Assembly: GCF_000759025.1 (NCBI RefSeq)
Contig: NZ_JPOS01000022.1
Span: forward strand, 1-51,350
DNA length: 51,350 bases
From: Phaeodactylibacter xiamenensis
GTDB taxonomy: Bacteria > Bacteroidota > Bacteroidia > Chitinophagales > Saprospiraceae
Reading direction: 5' to 3'
Shown: positions 16,194-25,300 of the stretch, one piece after another
How positions within the stretch are numbered: the first letter of the stretch is position 1
How the letters are laid out: the number at the start of each line of letters is the position of its first letter
Made by a program: the position numbers and the translations under genes
Notes under the pieces: model-generated
Database searches by the model: none
The model's input: only the letters and a program-made list of their open reading frames with translations
Told to the model about the DNA's origin: nothing

Positions 16194-16918
16194 AGAAGGT
16201 CGTTTTAGTAGACGATGAACCTGCCGGCCGGAAGCTTATTCAGCAATATCTGAAAGCATATCCGGAACTCGTTTTGGTTGGAAAAGCCAATAACGGCGTG
16301 GACGCCATCAAAGTGATTAATGAATTTCAGCCGGACCTGCTCTTCCTGGATGTTCAGATGCCGGGCATGAATGGCTTTGAGGTGCTTACCCATTTGGAAG
16401 AAATTCCGCAGATCATTTTTTCCACTGCTTATGATCAGTACGCCCTCAAAGCTTTTGAAGTGCACGCGGTGGACTACCTGCTCAAGCCCTACACCAAAGA
16501 GCGTTTTCATGAAGCCGTTCAGCGGGTACTGCAATCCGAAAGCCAAACGGAGGCGGGGCGCCTCACCGAAAGCCTGCTCGAAGAAAAACAAACCTATCCT
16601 GAGCGCATCCTTGTGCAATCCGGGCGCCGGTTGATCAACCTGGCCGTGCAGCGCATCATCCGTGTTGAAGCCGATGGCGATTACTCCCGCCTGATTACCG
16701 GAGAGCAGACTTACCTCAGCAATTACGGTATCGGAAAAATTGAGGACCGGCTTGATCCGAAAGTTTTTATTCGCGTCCACCGTTCCTCCATTATCAATAT
16801 CCACTACGTTGAGAGCGTCGACAAGTACGCCAGCAGCTATGATGTGAAAATGCAGAACGGGGATGTCGTTCGGGTAAGCCGCGGGTATATGGATAAGATA
16901 AAGGCGCTAACGTTTTAG
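16190..16918 (+). CDS. LytTR-family response regulator
   Basis: 242 residues. The receiver domain (1-120) has the acidic pocket 'LVDDEPAGRK', phospho-acceptor Asp54 (LLFLDVQMPGMNG) and Lys99 (LLKPYTKERF). The LytTR DNA-binding domain occupies ~137-240 ('RILVQSGRRLINLAVQRIIRVEADGDYSRL', 'FIRVHRSSIINIHYVES'). It is encoded in an ATGA overlap with the LytS-type kinase. Targets are unknown; LytTR regulators usually act on a few nearby envelope or secretion genes. Confidence 0.95.
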   Translation: MKKVVLVDDEPAGRKLIQQYLKAYPELVLVGKANNGVDAIKVINEFQPDLLFLDVQMPGMNGFEVLTHLEEIPQIIFSTAYDQYALKAFEVHAVDYLLKPYTKERFHEAVQRVLQSESQTEAGRLTESLLEEKQTYPERILVQSGRRLINLAVQRIIRVEADGDYSRLITGEQTYLSNYGIGKIEDRLDPKVFIRVHRSSIINIHYVESVDKYASSYDVKMQNGDVVRVSRGYMDKIKALTF

Positions 16919-17034
16919 GTGCGGGCTGCGAGTTCTTCCACTGTACCCACTGCTTTTCCTTTGGACCAGACCTGAGACTTAAGGTTTCATTAGGGAAATA
17001 TTGCTTCGCCGACCGCTTGGGGCCCGTACAGTGA

Positions 17035-17080
17035 TAAAAATACAGCCCCGGACATTGACACTTGCCAACATCCGGGGCTG
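17035..17080 (-). terminator. Terminator of the BNR/Vps10 propeller gene
   Basis: Arms 17043-17052 and 17071-17080 form a perfect 10-bp G+C-rich stem with an 18-nt loop. Reading on the minus strand, the stem is followed by TATTTTTAT. It lies about 28 bp after the stop at 17108. Confidence 0.8.
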
Positions 17081-17107
17081 CTCATTCGGTCCGATAAAGG
17101 TAGCCAA

Positions 17108-20100
17108 TTACTCCCCGGTCCCAATCGGCCGCTGAGGTGTGTACGGTGCACCCGCTTCATCCAGTGCTTTCTCAATAGCTTTAACCTCCACCTCAGTCAG
17201 CTGTCGCATACGCTTGAGGATGGGCTGTGCCTCTTCCTTTACAATTGCGAGGGCATCGCGCTGTGTTTGCGTGGGCGCAGAGGTGGAGCCCCACATTTCG
17301 TAAGTCAGCCAGCCCAGACGGTCCATAATGCCCATAGGCGTGCCCTGATCGAGCTCGGAGGCGATGCGGTCGCCGTTCAGGTCGGTTTTCAGGGCTTGGA
17401 GTTCCTGACCGGCCTTCAGGACGCGGGCACGTAGTTCCTCCCCGGCGTTTGGTGTAAGAAAGAGGGCGTGGCGGATGGCCTCCAAACGCTCTTCGGTTTC
17501 CCGCAGGCGGGTCGCTGCCCCGTCGAGGCGGCGGTTGGTCTCCTGCACTTCAGCCTGGAAGTTGAGGAGCTTCTCCTGTGGCTCAGCGGGTAGGGTTACA
17601 CCGCCCAGGCTCTTCAGCTTGAAGGGCTGTGGGCCGGCCAGCTCAGTTTGGTCACTGCCTTTCACCTGATAAAGGGCAACGAGATAGTCACCGGGCGCAG
17701 CCAGTACGCCGGAGTCATCATTAGGAGAGCCGGGGCGACGAATGGGCGATACATCCGGCATGCGGCCGTCCCAGGTTATGCGGTGTACCCCTTTGCTGAC
17801 GGAGGCCTTGAGTTGCCGCTTCACTTCCTTTGTTTTGGCGTCCATGATGGCAAACAGGAGATAGGCATCTTCCTCTTCCCGCTCGGCTTTTAGCTCCTCG
17901 TAGGTGGGGTAGCGGATGGGCTCGCCCTCTTTAATCTTTTCCTTTTCGTCCTTTTGGCGCTTAGCCTTTAGGGTCTCTGCGCTTTCCTTGATGTAGTAAG
18001 TGAAGGTCGCGCCGATGGGCGGGTTCTCAGCCATATAATAGCTTGCTCCCTGAAAGCCTCGGCCGGAGTAGCCCAGCGGGTCGCGCTCAATGTAGACGAG
18101 CCCGTCTTTAATGGGGAAAATGTGGGCATCTGCCTCCAGTTGCTCCTCACTGATTTGGCGCAAAGGCGAGTAGTCATCCAGCACGTAGAAGCCTCGGCCG
18201 AAGGTGGCCAACACGAGGTCGTTTTCCCGTTTTTGGATGGTCATATCCCGAACCGCAATAGTTGGTAAGCCAGCACTCAGTTTTTTCCAGTGCTCCCCAC
18301 CGTCCGGGCTGAAGAAACAGCTGAACTCAGTGCCGACGAACAGCAAACGGGCATCCACATGGTCTTCGGCCAGGCTGTAAGCAGAGCCACGCTCGGGCAG
18401 GTTATTGCTGATGGAGGTCCAGGTGCGGCCTTTATCGGTACTCTTGAAGACGTAGGGCTTGAAGTCGCCGTATTTGTGGTGGTTGAAGGCAGCGTAGACG
18501 ACGTTCTCATCGTGCTGGGAAGCCAGCAGGGCATTGACGTAAGTGCGCTCAGGCGCCCCTTTGATATTGTTGACATCAATTTGAGCCCAGTTTTGCCCGC
18601 CATCTTCAGAAATCTGTATCAGCCCGTCATCGGTGCCCACGTATAGCAAGTCTTCATTGAGCGGGCTTTCTGAGAAAGCGACGATGGTGCCATAGGGAGA
18701 GGTGCTGGCGTTTTTCGCTACCGCGTCAATGCTTTGTATGCGGCCCATGACCGGCAGGGTATTGCGGTCGAGCTGACGGGTGAGGTCATCGCCCAGGGTG
18801 GTCCAGGAATTACCGCGGTCGTCACTTCGGAACAGCTTATTGGCAGCAAAGTACAGGCGGGTGGGCTTGTGGTGGGAAATCATCAGTGGGGCATCCCAGT
18901 TCCAGCGGAAAGCATCTTCGCCCTTGGCTGGCTTCGGTTGAATACCGGTCTCTTCTCCGCTCGCCCGGTCGTAGCGCACGAGCACGCCGTACTGCGACTG
19001 TGCGTAGACGATGTCGGGGTTTTCCGGGTCGATAGCTGATTCAAAGCCATCGCCGCCGTGGGTGACAAACCAGTCGCTGTTGGTGATGCCGTTGCTGTTG
19101 CGGGTGCGGCTTGGGCCGCCCAGGCTGAAGTTGTCCTGTGTGCCGCCGTAGACGTTGTAGAAGGGCAGGTCGTTATCGACTTCCACCTTGTAAAATTGCG
19201 TGACGGGCAGGTTGGGTTTGTAATTCCAGGTTTTGCCGGCGTCAAAGCTTTCGTAAATACCGCCGTCGCAGCCCACCAGGTAGTAGTTGGGCTGTTCAGG
19301 GTCGATCCACATGCAGTGATTGTCGACGTGTTTGTTGGGCTCGCCCACTCGCTGAAAGCTGTTGCCGCCATCATCGGTATAGTGCATGTAGGTATCCATG
19401 GCGAAGACCGTCTCCGGGTCGGTGGGGTGGGCGACGATTTCGGAGTAATAATTGCCCCGTGTGAAGTAGCTGTCTTTTTTGCTCCAGCTGGCTCCGCGGT
19501 TGTCAGAGCGGTAGAAGCCGCTGCCGCTCCCCGCTGCTTCCACCATAGCATAGAGATACTCCGGGTTGGCGGGAGAAATGGCCAGGCCAATGCGGCCGAT
19601 ATCGCCAGAGGGCAAGCCCTTGTTGGCTTTGCTCCAGTTTTGTCCGCCGTCTGTGGTTTTGTAAATGCCGCTGCCCGGGCCGCCGCCAACATAGGTGAAC
19701 ACGTGCCGCCGCCGCTGCAGGGCTGCCGCATACAGTACATCCGGGTCACGTGGGTCCATAATTAAATCGGTTGCGCCGGTGTGCTCGTCCAGTTCCAGAA
19801 CGAGCGCCCAGTTTTGTCCGCCATCGGTGGTTTTGTAGACGCCGCGTTCGCCCCCGCTGCTCCAGAGCGGGCCGATTGCCGCTACGTAGACGGTACGGGA
19901 ATCGCGTGGGTCTACGATAATTTTGCCGATATGCTCAGATTCCTTGAGCCCCATGTGCTGCCAGCTGCGGCCGCCATCCTCAGACTTGTAAACGCCATCG
20001 CCGTAGGCTACGGAGCGTTGGTTGTTGTTTTCGCCTGTGCCCACCCATACGACGTTCGGGTTATTGGGGTCTAGCGTGATGCAGCCAATAGAGTAGGAGC

Positions 20101-20392
20101 CCTGACCGTCAAATATGGGCTCGTAGGTGGTGCCTGCATTCTCCGTTTTCCAAACGCCGCCGGAGGAGGAGGCTACGTAATAAGCGGCCCGGTTGTCCGG
20201 ATGTACGGCAAAGTCGGAAATCCGGCCGGAAGTCAGGGCCGGGCCGATGGAGCGGAACTTCAGCCCGCCGAGAGCCGCTGATTCCAGGTAGTGCTTTTCT
20301 TGTTCTTTTTCGTCTTTTCCTTTTTTCTGGGCATGCAGTGGGGCTGCCAGCAGCAAGGTTAGGGCAAAGAGCAGGGAAAGTGCTTTTTTCAT
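17108..20392 (-). CDS. Exported BNR/Vps10-type beta-propeller protein
   Basis: 1094 residues with a signal peptide (MKKALSLLFALTLLLAAPLHA|QKK). Residues ~45-720 contain many BNR/sortilin-type repeats ending in 'S.DGG..W' (GVYKSEDGGRSWQ, GVYKTTDGGQNWA, LFRSDDRGNSWT, LIQISEDGGQNWAQ), which fold as one or two large propellers. Relatives are annotated as glycosyl hydrolase-like or 'VPS10 domain-containing', but no catalytic residues are evident. Residues ~800-950 form a linker and a beta domain with a charged segment (LKAKRQKDEKEKIKEGE). The last ~150 residues are helical (RRLDGAATRLRETEERLEAIRH). No T9SS tail or lipobox is seen, so it is probably periplasmic. It is a single-gene unit with its own promoter and terminator. 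Confidence 0.9.
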   Translation of the reverse strand: MKKALSLLFALTLLLAAPLHAQKKGKDEKEQEKHYLESAALGGLKFRSIGPALTSGRISDFAVHPDNRAAYYVASSSGGVWKTENAGTTYEPIFDGQGSYSIGCITLDPNNPNVVWVGTGENNNQRSVAYGDGVYKSEDGGRSWQHMGLKESEHIGKIIVDPRDSRTVYVAAIGPLWSSGGERGVYKTTDGGQNWALVLELDEHTGATDLIMDPRDPDVLYAAALQRRRHVFTYVGGGPGSGIYKTTDGGQNWSKANKGLPSGDIGRIGLAISPANPEYLYAMVEAAGSGSGFYRSDNRGASWSKKDSYFTRGNYYSEIVAHPTDPETVFAMDTYMHYTDDGGNSFQRVGEPNKHVDNHCMWIDPEQPNYYLVGCDGGIYESFDAGKTWNYKPNLPVTQFYKVEVDNDLPFYNVYGGTQDNFSLGGPSRTRNSNGITNSDWFVTHGGDGFESAIDPENPDIVYAQSQYGVLVRYDRASGEETGIQPKPAKGEDAFRWNWDAPLMISHHKPTRLYFAANKLFRSDDRGNSWTTLGDDLTRQLDRNTLPVMGRIQSIDAVAKNASTSPYGTIVAFSESPLNEDLLYVGTDDGLIQISEDGGQNWAQIDVNNIKGAPERTYVNALLASQHDENVVYAAFNHHKYGDFKPYVFKSTDKGRTWTSISNNLPERGSAYSLAEDHVDARLLFVGTEFSCFFSPDGGEHWKKLSAGLPTIAVRDMTIQKRENDLVLATFGRGFYVLDDYSPLRQISEEQLEADAHIFPIKDGLVYIERDPLGYSGRGFQGASYYMAENPPIGATFTYYIKESAETLKAKRQKDEKEKIKEGEPIRYPTYEELKAEREEEDAYLLFAIMDAKTKEVKRQLKASVSKGVHRITWDGRMPDVSPIRRPGSPNDDSGVLAAPGDYLVALYQVKGSDQTELAGPQPFKLKSLGGVTLPAEPQEKLLNFQAEVQETNRRLDGAATRLRETEERLEAIRHALFLTPNAGEELRARVLKAGQELQALKTDLNGDRIASELDQGTPMGIMDRLGWLTYEMWGSTSAPTQTQRDALAIVKEEAQPILKRMRQLTEVEVKAIEKALDEAGAPYTPQRPIGTGE

Positions 20393-20421
20393 CTTGTTTC
20401 AGGTTGGTTTGGAAAGAATTA

Positions 20422-20452
20422 CAAAGTAAGAGGTTTTGCCACCCCCACCAAA
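20422..20452 (-). promoter_or_regulatory. Promoter of the propeller gene
   Basis: On the minus strand, TTTG (20449-20452) and TTACTTTG/TACTTTG (20422-20428/29) are about 20 bp apart, upstream of the ATG at 20392. Confidence 0.55.
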
Positions 20453-20566
20453 AAATGATCATAAATTGGACTTTTGTGTGACCAACCGGAGCTTGTTGCG
20501 TCCTAACGATCAGAATGAACAACAGAGCGCTAGTTACTATGAGAAAGCGCGATAATCCCAAAAAAC

Positions 20567-20604
20567 AATGCCCGGTGTGACTAGTCATACCGGGTATTCT
20601 TTTT
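20567..20604 (+). terminator. Free-standing terminator-like hairpin between divergent genes
   Basis: Arms 20567-20580 and 20585-20598 pair over 14 bp (two G-U pairs) around the tetraloop CTAG, followed by CTTTTT and preceded by AAAAAA, so it could stop transcription from both sides. No gene ends here: the flanking genes are divergent. It may insulate the two promoters or end a short untranslated RNA. Confidence 0.6.
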
Positions 20605-20636
20605 AGAAGCAGAGGCAGAAAGTGAGGATAGCGCCC

Positions 20637-20644
20637 TATATTTG
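20637..20644 (+). promoter_or_regulatory. -7 box of the antiporter promoter
   Basis: TATATTTG fits TAnnTTTG exactly. No TTTG is found at the -33 distance. The ATG at 20679 is 34 bp downstream. Confidence 0.5.
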
Positions 20645-20678
20645 CGAGTGGCTGGTACGCCAACAAAACGAAGCAATC

Positions 20679-21926
20679 ATGGACCTGTTTACTATCCTCA
20701 CCATCCTGATCGTTGTAGCTGCTATCTTCGGTTACATCAACGTGCGTTTTCTAAAGCTGCCTGTCACTATCGGGCTGATGATCATTTCTCTGGGGTTCTC
20801 CCTGCTTACGATGGGTGTCAGTCAGTTTTATCCGGCATTATTTGAGATGGAGAAAAGCCTTGTGGAGCAGATTGATTTCCACAAAGTGCTTATGGAAGGT
20901 ATGTTGAGCTTTTTGCTTTTTGCCGGTGCCCTGCATGTTGATTTCAGGTCTCTGAGTAGCATGCGCTGGCCGATACTCCTGTTTGCTACGCTTGGGGTCA
21001 TCACCTCGACTTTTTTAGTGGGAGCGCTTTCGTTTTTCCTTTTCAATGCGCTCGGTATCTCCATTTCTTTTCTCCACTGCCTGCTCTTTGGAGCGCTGAT
21101 TTCCCCTACGGATCCAATCGCCGTATTGGGTATCCTCAAACAGGCAGGCGTGCCCAAAAGTCTGGAGACTAAAATTGTTGGCGAGAGCCTCTTCAATGAT
21201 GGCATTGGTGTGGTGGTGTTTATTACGATATACCAGCTTGCCCAATCAGGTGCCGGGCAGTTTGATGCCGGAGAAGTAGCTTTCCTGTTCCTGGAAGAAG
21301 TCGGGGGAGGTATTGCGCTTGGCTTAGGGCTGGGCTATCTTGCCTATTATATGATGCGGACAATTGACGACTACGAGGTCGAGGTTTTGGTCACACTCGC
21401 TATGGTCATGGGGGGCTATTTACTGGCTAGCGCGTTGCATTTTTCCGGGCCACTGGCCATGGTGGTTGCCGGGCTGATGGTTGGGCACGAACGGTTCCGG
21501 ACGTCTTCCATGTCAGAACAGACAGAACGCTATGTGGATAAGTTCTGGGAGCTTATGGACGTACTTTTTAATGCCGTATTATTCGTTCTGATCGGGCTGG
21601 AGATTGTCATTTTGCAATTCGATCAACAATATGTAGTTGCTGGTTTGATCGCTATACCTATGGTCTTGTTGTGCCGGGCTATGGCTCTGGCCACACCTAT
21701 TGCCCTTTTCCGTAGCCGGCTGAATTTTTTCCCTAAGACCAACCTGATTATGACTTGGGGCGGGCTCAGGGGCGGCATATCTATTGCGCTTGCCCTGTCA
21801 CTTTCCGAGTATATGAGCCGGACACCGATTCTCACTATTACCTATATTGTGGTTGTCTTCTCCATTATTGTTCAGGGCCTTACTGTTGGAAGGCTCGTTA
21901 AGAATGTTCAGGGAGAGCACGGCTAG
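20679..21926 (+). CDS. Cation/proton antiporter, CPA1 (NhaP-like) family
   Basis: 415 residues from the ATG at 20679; upstream in-frame codons to 20622 include the promoter box and were dropped. About 12 hydrophobic helices fill the protein. Family signatures are 'SPTDPIAVLGILK' (142-154), 'ESLFNDGIGVVVF' (169-181, with Asn173-Asp174 as the ion-binding pair of electroneutral exchangers) and 'WGGLRGGISIALALSL' near the C-terminus. These fit Na+(or K+)/H+ exchangers of the NhaP/NHE type in the inner membrane, serving pH and salt homeostasis. There is no C-terminal regulatory (TrkA-C) domain. It is transcribed alone. The ion specificity cannot be told from the sequence. Confidence 0.93.
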   Translation: MDLFTILTILIVVAAIFGYINVRFLKLPVTIGLMIISLGFSLLTMGVSQFYPALFEMEKSLVEQIDFHKVLMEGMLSFLLFAGALHVDFRSLSSMRWPILLFATLGVITSTFLVGALSFFLFNALGISISFLHCLLFGALISPTDPIAVLGILKQAGVPKSLETKIVGESLFNDGIGVVVFITIYQLAQSGAGQFDAGEVAFLFLEEVGGGIALGLGLGYLAYYMMRTIDDYEVEVLVTLAMVMGGYLLASALHFSGPLAMVVAGLMVGHERFRTSSMSEQTERYVDKFWELMDVLFNAVLFVLIGLEIVILQFDQQYVVAGLIAIPMVLLCRAMALATPIALFRSRLNFFPKTNLIMTWGGLRGGISIALALSLSEYMSRTPILTITYIVVVFSIIVQGLTVGRLVKNVQGEHG

Positions 21927-22383
21927 GCCCCACGCCCAAAGCAGCAACCTTTTATTTTAAGCCGCTTTAGGACAAACCTATAAGTCAAGGCCACTTTTAA
22001 ATTTTTTTGAAAAAGTTGTCAGGAGACTGGATTTACATCTAAACTTTTAATATATTTGTATTATCTCGATGTTTGAATAGGCAAACCGAGATCCTTTTCT
22101 TCCCCATAATGTAAGTTCCTTACAAACACATTCTTCCCCACACAGCAGCACTAAGTCGGATTAAATACCTATGCCCCAAACATAAAAACAGCGGGAGTGG
22201 CTTGCCTTTCCGCAAAAAAACTTAGTAATCCATGAGAATGCGAGTGCCCCCGAACAGAGGTAGTGCCTGAGAAGCACACAGCGACGACCACTTTAAAAAG
22301 ATGACCTAAACACTTGCAGCCTAACCCAAGCTGTAAGCGGTACTATTGCTACAAAAAGCAAGTACTGGTAATTGCACAGAAAC
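21927..22383 (+). promoter_or_regulatory. 457-bp intergenic region with promoter box and ~320-nt leader
   Basis: TATATTTG at 22051-22058 matches the -7 consensus, though no good TTTG lies at -33. If used, the transcript would have a leader of about 320 nt before the protease ATG at 22384. The leader begins with a bulged hairpin (TCTCG..GTTTG / CAAAC.CGAGA, about 22065-22091). I saw no known riboswitch, no ORF with support and no terminator for the antiporter gene. Confidence 0.45.
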
Positions 22384-25300
22384 ATGAGAATTAGCATACT
22401 ATCACTAGTATTCTTGCTGTTGATTAGTACCCTTAGCTATACACAGCAGGCAACGCCTTTAAAACTTCAGTCCGTATCGCTTACCGCAGATGCGGTTACT
22501 TCCCTTAGCAATCGGGCCCGGGCAGCTCAATCATGGCAGGAATACACTTTTCAGGGCGAGACGTTTTTGATCGTTCAATTTGCAGAGCTTCCTTCTATAG
22601 AGGAGCGTAAGCATTGGGAAGGGCAGGGCTTGCGCTTTATCCAATATCTGCCTGACCGGTCCTATCTGGTGGGTTTGTCCGGTCCGTTATCCCCATCTGA
22701 CTTACCTTTTCCCATTTTGCTGCCTATGCTGGGCACTTTCAAAATAGCCGGGAGTTGTGCTACTGCCATTAACCGGAGCAGTGGGACTGTAAACATCTCA
22801 GTACATCCTATGCCCGGCCTTGATGCCAGGGCGCTGCTGTCAGGGCTCCCTGCAGCTTTCAAACCTGAAAAGCACCAAAAGGGCTTTCTGGAAGGCATCG
22901 TGGAAGTGGAGGCCATTCCTGCCATAGCTGCCCATCCTGGCGTTTGGTTGATAGAGGAGGCTGAGCAGTCTCCTGTTCCGGAGGGGCTTCAAAACGGAGC
23001 TGTAGTTGGGGCGCCAATTGTGCACAATATTACGGAAGGCGCATTCACTGGTGAAAACGTAGTTATTGGTATTGCTGACGATGGAAATGTATTCCATAAA
23101 GACCTCAAAAACCGGCTGATTGTAGACCTGAGTGATGACTTTGGGACCAGCCACGGGGAAATGACCACAAGTATTGCTGCCGGAGCCGGCAATCTGCTGC
23201 CCGAAGCGCAGGGCCTGGCTCCTGCCGCCAAGATCCACCTGAGCTTTATACTGGATTACCTGCACCACGAAGCGGCAGTAGAAAACTACAATCAGCACCG
23301 GGTGACCATCACTTCTACCTCCTACGGTGACGGGTGTGGGGGCTTTTACAGTTCCAAAGCAGCTGCACTTGACGATCAGATGCATTTCTTTCCAGTGCTC
23401 ATGCACTGTTTTTCAGCAGGCAACGCAGGGGGGAGCACTTGCAGCGAGGTCTACGGGCTTGTTGAATTCGATCACACTGCGCCTTTTGCTAACCTGACTG
23501 GGGGGCGGAAGGCCGGGAAAAATGGCATCACAGTTGGGAATGTGGATACAGATGGAATCCTGGCCCAGAGCAGCAGCGTTGGCCCGGCAGAAGATGGCCG
23601 CCTCAAGCCAGACATCGTTGCTGTAGGTCAAAATGCTATCGCCAACGGCCCTGCCAACGGCTACATTACAGCCAGCGGTACCTCCGCCTCCGCTCCGGTG
23701 ATTGCAGGCATCCTTGCCCGGCTGACACAGGCCTATCGTATGCTTTTTGGCGGGCAGGATCCACCTTCGGCCCTTCTGAAGGCGGCTCTTTTGAATGGAG
23801 CGAGAGATATCGGCCGGCCCGGGCCCGATTTTCAGCATGGCTGGGGGCTGGCTGATGCAGGGGTTGCTTTGGAAATGGTTCAGAACCAGCAGTTTTATTC
23901 CACTAAGCTGAGCCATGGAGGAGAACGTACCTTTTCTCTGGTCGTTCCGGAGGGTGCATCAGCGGTAAAGGTGATGGCAGTTTGGCACGATGTAGCCGGT
24001 GCTCCGATCGCAGAAAAGGCTCTGGTTAATGACCTTGACCTCCGGGTTCTGGGACCGGAAGGGCAACTGTACCATCCTCTGGTCTTATCGAGCTATCCTC
24101 ATCCTGACAGCCTGACGGCTAATGCAAAACCAGGGGTTGACCGCTTAAATAATGTGGAGCAAGTGGTGATTAAGGACCCGGCTCCCGGCAACTACACGAT
24201 TAAACTTAAAGGGCACCTCGTTCCGGAGGGGCCACAATCTGCATTCATCGTCTACCGGTTTGAATCCGCAGGCCTGGATATCCGCCACCCTGTTTCGCAA
24301 ACAACGGTAGCACCCGGCGATCAGCTCAAAGTAGTTTGGGACAGAACTGATGTTACAGGTCCGCTTGCACTGGCTTACCGAAAAGCAGGATCGGGTGGCT
24401 GGACCACGATTGCGGCCAATCTTTCGGGGCACAGCTGGCTTTACAATTGGACAGTACCGGCAGGCTTGTCTGGTGCATATCAGGTCCGGTTAAGTAACGC
24501 TCAGTCCAGCAGTGTATCAGCGCCATTTACCATTTTGGGCAAACCGGGGTTCTTTATTGAACAAACGGGTATTCACAAAGCTACTATGCACTGGGCACCA
24601 GTGGAAGGCGCTACGGCTTATGAGGTGTTTGCGCTTGGAGAACAATACATGGAGCCTATAGGCGAAACGAGCCAGACGGCTTTTGAGTTTTCAATTCCGC
24701 AGGGTAGCGGGAACTGGTTTAGCGTACGTGCTAAGACCACTGAAGGTAGCGCAGGGCCAAGGGCTAAAGCTCATTTTTACCGCCAATCGGTTTGCAATAA
24801 CCAAGCAGTGCTCAAACTTTTCCTGGATGATAAGCCTGGAGAAACCACCTGGGCTTTGGTAGATGAAGCTGGACAAGATTTGATGATAGCCGGGCCCTAT
24901 CCGGACTACCTGGCGGGAGAACTTATAGAAGTCCCAATTTGTCTGCCGGATGGCTGCTTTACGCTTTCTGTGCGAGATAGCGGCAACGATGGGCTTTGTT
25001 GTGAAGACGGTGAGGGAAAATACGAACTCTTTAATGAGCAGGGGCACATGCTGGCTGAAGGCAGCCACTTTGGTGGCAATGGCACGGCTTATTTTTGCAT
25101 GGAGTCCAATTACCCTGCCTTACAGGCCTTTACTACAGCAGTAGAATCGGTCAGTTGTAATGGCGCAACGGATGGCTGGGCAGTTGCTTATCCTCATGGA
25201 GGCTCTGGCAATTATACCTTCCATTGGAGCACTGGTGCCACTTCCCAGCAAATAACAGGTTTGCCGGCAGGCACCTACACCGTTACCATTTCTGACCAGA

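Noticed and set aside
17108-20392. Calling the propeller protein a glycosyl hydrolase
   Set aside because: Only BNR/Vps10-type repeats are visible; no catalytic acid pair or known glycosidase signature was found.
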